Shown in pieces: positions 6,289 through 11,486 of a stretch of 11,486 bases of DNA. Location of the stretch: positions 1 through 11,486 of the forward strand of contig JAHHSZ010000056.1 in assembly GCA_020024915.1 (NCBI GenBank). Reading direction: 5' to 3'. Each line of letters starts with the position of its first letter. The first letter of the stretch is position 1. The DNA is from Fusobacterium sp. (GTDB lineage: Bacteria > Fusobacteriota > Fusobacteriia > Fusobacteriales > Fusobacteriaceae). The notes under the pieces were generated by a model that had not been told where the DNA came from, did not search any database, and worked only from the letters and a program-made list of their open reading frames with translations. A program made the position numbers and the translations under genes.

Positions 6289-7233
6289 ATGTCATTAAAA
6301 CCAGAAGATATCAAGAGGGTAAAAGCTCTAGGATTTTTACATAACAAAGGAACAGAAGAGTTTTCTGTAAGGGTTATAACTGAGAATGGAGTTATAACAG
6401 CAATACAAAATACAGCAATATCAGAAGTAGCTGAAAAATTTGGAGTTGGAAAAGTTAGTTTTACATCAAGATTAACTGTTGAGATTCCAGGAATAAACTA
6501 CAATGATATAGAGGCAGTAAGAGAGTACTTTGCAAAATATGATTTAGTAACTGGAGGAACTGGATCAAAAGTAAGACCAGTGGTAGCTTGTAAAGGAACA
6601 ACTTGTAACTATGGATTATGTGATACTCAAGCTATAGGAACTGAGATTCACAAAAGATTCTTTGAGGGATATGCAGATATAAAATTACCTCACAAATTCA
6701 AAATTGCAGTTGGAGGATGTCCAAATAACTGTGTAAAACCTGATTTAAACGATATTGGAATTATAGGTCAAAGAGTACCTAAATTTGATGAAGATCTATG
6801 TAGTGGATGTAAAAAATGTGCTGTAGAAAATGTATGTCCAATGAAAGCAGCAAAAGTTGTAGATGGAATATTAGAGATTGATAAAGATCTTTGTAACAAC
6901 TGTGGTCTTTGTATAGGAAAATGTCATTTTGATGCAATAGAAGATGGAGATTATGGATTCAAAATCTATATTGGAGGAAGATGGGGTAAAAAAATTGCTC
7001 ACGGTATTGCATTAAGAAAGGTGTTTACCTCAAAAGAGGAAGCATTATCAGTAATTGAAAAAGCTATACTTTTATTCAGAGAGCAAGGAAAAACTGGAGA
7101 AAGATTTGCAGCTACAATAGAGAGAATAGGATTTGAAAATGTGGAAGCTCAATTGTTAACTAATGATTTATTAGATAGAAAACAAGAGATAATAGATGCT
7201 AAGTTGCACTTAGTTGGCGGAGCTACTTGTTAG
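6289..7233 (+). CDS. Siroheme sulfite/nitrite reductase-like protein with two [4Fe-4S] ferredoxin clusters (AsrC-like)
   Basis: 314 residues, near AsrC length. An N-terminal nitrite/sulfite reductase ferredoxin-like half-domain (about 1-85) precedes the siroheme/[4Fe-4S] domain. The cysteines of the latter are C101, C106 and C111 in CKGTTCNYGLCDT, then C144-x3-C148 in GGCPNNC. Inserted ferredoxin motifs follow: C171-x2-C174-x2-C177-x5-C183-P and C202-x2-C205-x2-C208-x3-C212. The rest (about 221-245, YGFKIYIGGRWGKK) completes the reductase fold. Six-electron reduction of sulfite to sulfide, or of nitrite to ammonia, is the family reaction; which one cannot be read from sequence. The first pair is spaced x4, not the common x5, and the last residue is Cys (C314). 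AGGAGGAGGG precedes the ATG strongly. The upstream NAD(P)H flavoenzyme suggests a sulfur substrate. No AsrA/AsrB-like electron-input genes are visible nearby. Confidence 0.85.
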   Translation: MSLKPEDIKRVKALGFLHNKGTEEFSVRVITENGVITAIQNTAISEVAEKFGVGKVSFTSRLTVEIPGINYNDIEAVREYFAKYDLVTGGTGSKVRPVVACKGTTCNYGLCDTQAIGTEIHKRFFEGYADIKLPHKFKIAVGGCPNNCVKPDLNDIGIIGQRVPKFDEDLCSGCKKCAVENVCPMKAAKVVDGILEIDKDLCNNCGLCIGKCHFDAIEDGDYGFKIYIGGRWGKKIAHGIALRKVFTSKEEALSVIEKAILLFREQGKTGERFAATIERIGFENVEAQLLTNDLLDRKQEIIDAKLHLVGGATC

Positions 7234-7264
7234 TTTTATAAAATGAAATTTTTTAAATTAATTG

Positions 7265-7292
7265 AACTGCTGATTATATTCAGCAGTTTTTT
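7265..7292 (+). terminator. Intrinsic terminator of the sulfur reductase genes
   Basis: A perfect 9-bp stem (AACTGCTGA at 7265-7273 with TCAGCAGTT at 7280-7288) closes a 6-base loop and runs into six T's (7287-7292). It lies 32 bases after the stop codon at 7233 and is the clearest plus-strand terminator in the window. Confidence 0.92.
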
Positions 7293-7349
7293 AGTATATC
7301 AATATAATTATAATTTGACTTTATCTTTAAATATAATGAATTCTAATAT

Positions 7350-7377
7350 AAAAAAAGAAACCCTTCATATGAAGGAT
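7350..7377 (-). terminator. Intrinsic terminator of the metNIQ operon
   Basis: Read on the minus strand, the perfect palindrome CCTTCATATGAAGG (7362-7375) is followed by GTTTC and seven T's (7356-7350). It lies 86 bases after the metQ stop and faces the terminator at 7265-7292, so the two convergent units end about 60 bases apart. The 85 bases between metQ and this hairpin carry no ORF that I can support. Confidence 0.82.
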
Positions 7378-7460
7378 TCCTCAGGGGAAAGAATTTTATG
7401 AATTAATTTACATACTTTTGACGTGATAAGTTAGAAAAAAGTTTAAAAATTTATAAAAAA

Positions 7461-8243
7461 TTAAAATGCAGGAACTACTCCACCGTTATAATTTTTTAAA
7501 ATATACTCTTTAATCTTTTCACTTTGTAGAGCTTTAACTAATTTAACAATGTCCTCTTTCTTTTCGTCTCCACCTCTTACAGCAATGATATTAGCATAAG
7601 GTGATTCCTCTCCTTCTAGAATTAAAGCATCTTTTACTGGAGAAAAACCAGCTTCAAGAGCATAGTTACCATTTATAATAGCCGCATCAACATCAGGTAA
7701 AACTCTAGGTAATTGTGGAGCTTCAATAGGTTTAAATTTTATTTTTTTGGGATTATCTATAATATCAAATTCAGTAGCATATAGATTATTAGGGTCAGCT
7801 AATTTTATAATTCCTTTGTTGTGTAGAAGGATTAAAGCTCTTCCACCATTAGAAGGATCATTAGGTATAGCAATTATAGCTTTTGAAGGCAGCTCCTCAA
7901 TTTTTGAATATTTTTTAGAGAATACTCCAATAGGTTCTACATGTATCTTACCAGCGTTAACTAAATTTAATCCTCTTTCACTAGCAAATTTTTCTAGATA
8001 AGGGTAGTGTTGGAAGAAGTTAGCATCAATCTCTCCATCTGCAAGTGCCAAATTAGGTGTGATATAATCAGTAAAATCTATTAATTTTAAGTCCACATCT
8101 TGATTTTTCAAATCCTCTTTAATAAGATTTAAAAGTTCAGCATGGGGAACAGGAGTAGCTCCTATTTTTAACTCACTAGCAGATAAGTTTGTACCTAAGA
8201 TTAAAAGTCCTGTGAATAAAAGTGTTTTAAATGATTTTTTCAT
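7461..8243 (-). CDS. metQ: MetQ, D-/L-methionine ABC transporter substrate-binding protein
   Basis: 260 residues, usual for the NLPA/MetQ family. Residues 1-23 form a signal peptide: MKKSFK, then hydrophobic LLFTGLLILG, then TNLSAS. The mature part begins ELKIGATPVPHAELL and contains family blocks such as DANFFQHYPYLE, IAIPNDPSNGGRAL, LPRVLPDVDAAIINGNYA and the C-terminal GGVVPAF. It should capture methionine (sometimes its oxidised or formylated forms) outside the inner membrane and pass it to MetNI. Most MetQ proteins are lipoproteins with a lipobox Cys; here no Cys occurs near the cleavage site, so the protein is probably a soluble periplasmic form. ATG 8243 is chosen because AAGGAG lies 8 bases upstream; an in-frame GTG at 8252 would touch that site. 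It follows metI after 24 bases and is the last gene of the operon. Confidence 0.94.
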   Translation of the reverse strand: MKKSFKTLLFTGLLILGTNLSASELKIGATPVPHAELLNLIKEDLKNQDVDLKLIDFTDYITPNLALADGEIDANFFQHYPYLEKFASERGLNLVNAGKIHVEPIGVFSKKYSKIEELPSKAIIAIPNDPSNGGRALILLHNKGIIKLADPNNLYATEFDIIDNPKKIKFKPIEAPQLPRVLPDVDAAIINGNYALEAGFSPVKDALILEGEESPYANIIAVRGGDEKKEDIVKLVKALQSEKIKEYILKNYNGGVVPAF

Positions 8244-8267
8244 ATTTCTCACTCCTTTTTTATATTA

Positions 8268-8915
8268 TTATCTATTTTTTTTAAGCTTATTAACAAGATA
8301 ATTTCCAAGAGATTGTAAAATTTGAACCATAATGATTATAACAATTACTGAATATATCATAATATCCATTTTGAATCTTTGATAACCAAATCTAATAGCT
8401 AAATCCCCTAGACCTCCTGCCCCAATTGTTCCTGCCATTGCAGAAAAACCAACAAGACTTATTATTGTTATAGTAATACCATGAATAATATGAGGGAGAG
8501 TTTCAGGAATCATAACTTTAAATATTATAGTCCAGTTATTAGCTCCCATACTTGAACTGGCTTCAATAAGTCCTTTATCTACTTCATTTAATGCGCCTTC
8601 TACCATTCTAGCAACAAAAGGAGCTGCAGATATAGAGAGAGGAACAACTGCTGCAGTACTTCCTATTGTAGTTCCCACAATTAATCTAGATAACGGAAAT
8701 AGTAGTATCATAAGAATAATAAAGGGAAAAGATCTAAAAGTGTTGATAGTAAAATCTAAAATCTTATTAAAACGTGGATACTCTAGTATATTTCCCTCTT
8801 TTGTAATAGTGAGAAGAATTCCAATTGGAAATCCAATTAAAAGAGAGAAAAAAGTAGAGAGAATAACCATATATAAAGTTTCTAATGTAGAAGTTAAAAT
8901 CATATTAAATACCAT
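8268..8915 (-). CDS. metI: MetI, methionine ABC transporter permease
   Basis: 215 residues, standard MetI length, with about five membrane-spanning segments (roughly 13-36, 57-80, 86-105, 143-165 and 186-206). The cytoplasmic coupling motif EASSSMGANNWTIIFKVMIP (118-137) is the EAA loop that docks to MetN. SAMAGTIGAGGLGDLAIRFGYQRF is the conserved block following it. Two copies form the inner-membrane channel with a MetN dimer. The ATG at 8915 is preceded by GAGGTG 7 bases upstream and overlaps the end of metN by 11 bases, implying coupled translation. A second in-frame ATG at 8903 would remove only four residues and has no better ribosome site. Confidence 0.95.
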   Translation of the reverse strand: MVFNMILTSTLETLYMVILSTFFSLLIGFPIGILLTITKEGNILEYPRFNKILDFTINTFRSFPFIILMILLFPLSRLIVGTTIGSTAAVVPLSISAAPFVARMVEGALNEVDKGLIEASSSMGANNWTIIFKVMIPETLPHIIHGITITIISLVGFSAMAGTIGAGGLGDLAIRFGYQRFKMDIMIYSVIVIIIMVQILQSLGNYLVNKLKKNR

Positions 8916-9915
8916 TGTATATCACCTCAGTTAATACTCCAGCTTCATTTTTAAACCATTGAATAGCTTCTTTTTGTTGTTCCATATTTCCAGATAATTC
9001 TATAAAGAGGTGACCAACTTTCATAGTTGAAAGATGATCTATAGAACCACCTATGATACTAAAATCAATATTAAATATTCTCACTGCCCTAGAAATAATA
9101 GGTTCATCAGCAATTGTTCCTAAAAACTCAAGTCTAAGAATAGATTTTCCACGAGTTTTCATAATATCAATACCTTTTTCTTCTGTACCTGGAAGATAAG
9201 AGATCAACTCTTTGGTAATATCAGCTTGAGGGTTGGCAAAGATGTGGTGTACACTTCCAAACTCAACAATTTCTCCAGCAGTCATTACAGCCACTTTATT
9301 ACAGATATCCCTAATTACTTCCATTTGATGAGTTATCATAATAACAGTTAAATTAAATTTTTTCTGAATGTTTTTAATCAACTCAAGTATTGCTTTAGTT
9401 GTTTTGGGATCTAAGGCTGAAGTAGCTTCATCAGATAATAGAACATCAGGATTATTAGCTAGTGCTCTAGCAATAGCAACTCTCTGTTTCTGTCCACCAG
9501 AGAGTTGAGAGGGGTAGTAATCTCTTTTGTCACACAATTCTACCAGTTCTAAAAGCTCGGCAACTCTCTTATCTATATCAGATTTTTTCCAATTGGCTAT
9601 CTCTAAAGAGAAAGCTATATTTTCTCCCACTGTTCTAGAGGCAAGGAGATTAAAGTGTTGGAAGATCATTCCTATTTTTTTTCTTCTCTCTAGCAATTTA
9701 TCTTTAGAAAGAGCTGTAATATCTACACCATCTATTATTATTTTTCCATCTGTGGGTTCCTCTAACCTATTTATAAGTCTGATAAGAGATGATTTTCCAG
9801 CTCCACTAAGACCTATTATTCCAAAAATATCCCCTGTTTTGATCTCTAAAGAAACATTTTTTACAGCATGATATCCATTGGGATATATTTTATTTATATT
9901 CTGTATCTCTATCAT
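8905..9915 (-). CDS. metN: MetN, methionine ABC transporter ATP-binding protein with NIL domain
   Basis: 336 residues, the typical full-length MetN. The nucleotide-binding domain shows Walker A GLSGAGKS (35-42), Q-loop FQHFN (Q86), signature LSGGQKQR (138-145), Walker B VLLSDE (158-163) and H-loop ITHQ (H196). Residues about 260-336 form the C-terminal NIL (ACT-like) domain that binds methionine and closes the transporter when internal methionine is high (shown for E. coli MetNI; inferred here). It powers uptake through MetI with MetQ. AGGAGG lies 6 bases before the ATG. It is the first gene of the operon; its ribosome site starts directly after the U-run of the riboswitch terminator, so expression depends on read-through. 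Confidence 0.96.
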   Translation of the reverse strand: MIEIQNINKIYPNGYHAVKNVSLEIKTGDIFGIIGLSGAGKSSLIRLINRLEEPTDGKIIIDGVDITALSKDKLLERRKKIGMIFQHFNLLASRTVGENIAFSLEIANWKKSDIDKRVAELLELVELCDKRDYYPSQLSGGQKQRVAIARALANNPDVLLSDEATSALDPKTTKAILELIKNIQKKFNLTVIMITHQMEVIRDICNKVAVMTAGEIVEFGSVHHIFANPQADITKELISYLPGTEEKGIDIMKTRGKSILRLEFLGTIADEPIISRAVRIFNIDFSIIGGSIDHLSTMKVGHLFIELSGNMEQQKEAIQWFKNEAGVLTEVIYNGI

Positions 9916-9928
9916 TTTTTCCTCCTAT

Positions 9929-9965
9929 AAAAAAATCTCTAATGCCATCAAGGAATTAGAGATTT
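9929..9965 (-). terminator. Riboswitch-controlled intrinsic terminator before metN
   Basis: On the minus strand an 11-bp stem (9965-9955 with 9943-9933; core ATCTCTAAT/ATTAGAGAT) closes an 11-base loop and runs into seven T's (9935-9929). The metN ribosome site follows at once. The loop contains CTTGATGG, which can pair with CCATCAAG at the 5' edge of the aptamer (10074-10067). The adjacent TCTC in the stem can pair with the following GAGA. These alternative pairings would form an antiterminator when SAM is absent. Confidence 0.88.
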
Positions 9966-9993
9966 AATAGACTTTGTACAAGACTAGTTCTAT

Positions 9994-10074
9994 CCATCTG
10001 TCTGGAATTAGCACCACACCATTGGGCAGGTTGCTGAAACATCTTTGGGCCAGTCCCTCAGTTTCTCTTGATGG
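9994..10074 (-). promoter_or_regulatory. SAM-I (S-box) riboswitch, compact form, controlling metNIQ
   Basis: Read on the minus strand, the conserved S-box blocks appear in order: ATCAAGAGA, then GAGGGACTGGCCC, then TTTCAGCAACC, then GGTGCTAATTCC, then AGATGG. P1 pairs CCATC (10074-10070) with GATGG (9998-9994). P2 pairs GAAAC with GTTTC around a kink-turn and the GGG/CCC helix. P3 is short. Only AGAC separates TTCC from AGATGG, so the usual P4 hairpin seems to be missing. Binding of S-adenosylmethionine would stabilise P1 and leave the downstream terminator free to form, switching off the methionine transporter. The class is certain; the P4-less reading and the exact helix limits are by eye. 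Confidence 0.93.
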
Positions 10075-10092
10075 TTATTTCTTATTAGAGTT

Positions 10093-10121
10093 ATGATATA
10101 ACTTTTTTATAAAAATGTCAA
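10093..10121 (-). promoter_or_regulatory. Sigma-70-type promoter of the SAM riboswitch-metNIQ operon
   Basis: On the minus strand TTGACA (10121-10116, full consensus) and TATCAT (10098-10093, five of six) are separated by exactly 17 bases. Transcription should begin near 10086, just upstream of the riboswitch. This is the strongest -35/-10 pair in the window, fitting a promoter that is constitutively active with control exerted by the leader RNA. Confidence 0.82.
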
Positions 10122-10138
10122 TATATTTTTAAAAAATA

Positions 10139-10167
10139 TGGACTATTTTTTTTAAATGCTTTACAAT
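10139..10167 (+). promoter_or_regulatory. Promoter of the yqeC-mocA fusion gene
   Basis: TGGACT (10139-10144, four of six) and TACAAT (10162-10167, five of six) are separated by 17 bases, predicting a start near 10174 and a leader of about 20 nucleotides. It is divergent from the metN promoter, with the two -35 elements only 17 bases apart, so the two could influence each other. Confidence 0.5.
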
Positions 10168-10192
10168 ATAAGAAAAGCAAAGGAAATGTGAG

Positions 10193-11461
10193 ATGTTAGA
10201 AGGATTAGATATAAAAAAAGATGATATAATTACAATTACGGGAGCTGGTGGAAAGAGTTCTTTGATGCTTTTTTTAGCAAGAGAGTTAGCTCAAATAGGA
10301 AGAGTACTAGTAACCACAACTACCAAGATATTTGCTCCAGAGAGAGAAAATTTTGAGGAGTTAATTGTTGAGGGAAAAAAGATAAGAGGAAAGTTTAAAA
10401 ATATCTGTATCTATGGGAAAGAAATTATAAATGGAAAAATAGAAGGTTTATCTGAAGAGGAGATAATGAATATTAAGGATAATTTTGATTTTGTTCTAAT
10501 TGAGGGTGATGGAGCAAAGAGAAAAATATTAAAGTCTTGGAATAATTATGAACCTTGTATACCTACGATAACAACAAAAGTAATAGGAGTTGTTAACTTA
10601 GATATAGGAGAGATGGAATTAAAAGAGGAGAATATACATAGATTTGAGATATTTAAGGATAATTTTTATAATTTTATAGGAGAGAGAGCAACTGAAAAAT
10701 TCATTATTGATTATATACAAAAAGGAGAGTTTTTTAAAAATTATTCATCAGGAAAAAAATATATATTTCTTAATGGAATTGATGGGAAGAAATATCTTGA
10801 GAAATTTTCACTAGCTTTAAAAATTTGTAATAAATTAAATACTACATATGAATTTATTCTGGGCTCTGTTAAAGAGAAAAATATATTTAAATTTAAATCC
10901 ACAGATGCTATTATTATGGCTTCAGGTTTTTCAAAGAGAATGGGTGAAGATAAGTTGAAACTCCCTTATAGAGATACTACAATTTTAGGTTATACATTGG
11001 ATAAATTGAGTAATTTACCATTTTATAATGTCTATGTTTGTGGACGACAGGAGTGGATAAAGAGGATAACAGAGCTATATAATTTTACATATTTAGAGAA
11101 TTTAAAAGCTAGTTTAGGACAGAGTGAAAGTATAAAATTGGGAATAAAAAATTCTCAAGGAGAGGGAGTAGTTTTTTTTACTGGAGATCAACCATTACTA
11201 TCAAAGGAGAGTATACTTAAACTTTACTATAATTTTCAAAGATATGGATATATAACCATACCAAAAGTTCAAGGAGAAAATTTTTCACCAGTATTTTTTC
11301 CAGAGAGTAAAAAAAACGAATTGTTATCTCTTTCTGGAGATGTAGGAGGAAAAGAGGTTATAAAAAGATCTGCAATGATAGTATATGTTGAATTTTTTAG
11401 AAAGATAGAGTTTATGGATATAGATACACCAGAGGAGTATAATGAAATAAAAAATTTCTAA
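10193..11461 (+). CDS. yqeC: YqeC-MocA fusion: selenium-dependent molybdenum hydroxylase accessory protein with molybdopterin nucleotidyltransferase domain
   Basis: 422 residues with two domains. Residues 1 to about 230 match the YqeC family: P-loop-like TGAGGKSS (16-23), VTTTTKIF (40-47) and LIEGDGAKR (102-110). YqeC genes travel with selenium-dependent molybdenum hydroxylases (purine or xanthine hydroxylase type); their exact role is not settled. Residues about 237-422 are a MocA/MobA-type nucleotidyltransferase: MASGFSKRMGEDKLKLPY (242-259), SLGQSESIKLGI, FFTGDQPLL (with GDQP at 331-334), FSPVFFP and GDVGGKEVI. MocA attaches CMP to molybdopterin to make the cytosine dinucleotide cofactor (family knowledge). 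In many genomes these are separate genes, so this is a fusion. AAAGGA precedes the ATG by 8 bases. The stop is 25 bases from the window edge, and a GTGGAG at 11468-11473 hints at another gene starting just beyond, perhaps more of the hydroxylase cluster. Confidence 0.88.
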   Translation: MLEGLDIKKDDIITITGAGGKSSLMLFLARELAQIGRVLVTTTTKIFAPERENFEELIVEGKKIRGKFKNICIYGKEIINGKIEGLSEEEIMNIKDNFDFVLIEGDGAKRKILKSWNNYEPCIPTITTKVIGVVNLDIGEMELKEENIHRFEIFKDNFYNFIGERATEKFIIDYIQKGEFFKNYSSGKKYIFLNGIDGKKYLEKFSLALKICNKLNTTYEFILGSVKEKNIFKFKSTDAIIMASGFSKRMGEDKLKLPYRDTTILGYTLDKLSNLPFYNVYVCGRQEWIKRITELYNFTYLENLKASLGQSESIKLGIKNSQGEGVVFFTGDQPLLSKESILKLYYNFQRYGYITIPKVQGENFSPVFFPESKKNELLSLSGDVGGKEVIKRSAMIVYVEFFRKIEFMDIDTPEEYNEIKNF

Positions 11462-11486
11462 TAAATAGTGGAGCAGATAAAAATAA

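Noticed and set aside
9967..9993. Hairpin ATAGA...TCTAT after P1 as the missing P4 or as a SAM-IV-type P5
   Set aside because: It lies outside the P1 3' strand so it cannot be P4. I found no complementarity to the P3 loop that would make a SAM-IV-like pseudoknot. The conserved AGAT directly before it sets the aptamer boundary.
10084..10090. CTCTAAT on the minus strand as a 5' part of the antiterminator pairing with ATTAGAG in the terminator
   Set aside because: The complementarity is real, but the predicted transcription start (near 10086) would leave most of these bases untranscribed. I kept only the pairing with CCATCAAGAGA.
1..11486. Mobile elements, CRISPR arrays, tRNA or rRNA genes
   Set aside because: I saw no transposase or integrase motif, no regularly spaced repeats and no tRNA-like cloverleaf; base and codon use are even across the window.

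Overview
The window is very AT-rich, uses AGA for most arginines, and shows no rRNA, tRNA, CRISPR array, transposase or phage gene. It combines an [FeFe]-hydrogenase maturase, a siroheme/ferredoxin reductase, a SAM-riboswitch-controlled methionine transporter and a selenium-type molybdenum hydroxylase accessory gene. Together these point to a strict anaerobe. A Fusobacterium-like organism fits best. The base composition alone would also suit a low-GC clostridium, but the methionine-binding protein has no lipobox cysteine, which fits a cell with an outer membrane. This assignment is inference; no marker gene is present.

Layout. Positions 1-2972 (minus strand): comM (Mg-chelatase-like AAA+ ATPase), then hydG, which is cut by the left edge a few codons before its expected end. 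Each has its own extended -10 promoter. Positions 3095-4212 (plus, divergent from comM): a 78-residue unknown protein overlapping by 4 bases with a LysR-family regulator. Positions 4213-4587: a 375-base non-coding stretch with a Crp/Rex-like palindrome and an extended -10 promoter. Positions 4588-7233 (plus): a CoA-disulfide/persulfide reductase with a C-terminal rhodanese-like domain, then a small siroheme reductase with two ferredoxin clusters, closed by a strong terminator. Positions 7350-10121 (minus): metN-metI-metQ, led by a compact SAM-I riboswitch with an intrinsic terminator and closed by its own terminator. Positions 10139-11461 (plus, divergent from metN): a YqeC-MocA fusion protein.

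How it fits together. Two blocks concern sulfur. metNIQ imports methionine, and its transcription is predicted to stop early when SAM is plentiful. The 4588-7233 pair looks like a cytoplasmic NAD(P)H- and ferredoxin-linked system for persulfides, polysulfide, sulfite or a similar small oxidised sulfur (or nitrogen) compound. The LysR protein just upstream is its obvious candidate regulator. HydG and YqeC-MocA serve cofactor assembly: the hydrogenase H-cluster and a molybdopterin enzyme probably encoded just beyond the right edge.

No wholly new system is evident. The best leads are the riboswitch, which appears to lack P4 and to carry a copy of its P1 3' strand inside the terminator loop; the sulfur reductase pair with its regulator and coupled small protein; the atypical rhodanese and siroheme-site motifs; and the YqeC-MocA fusion.
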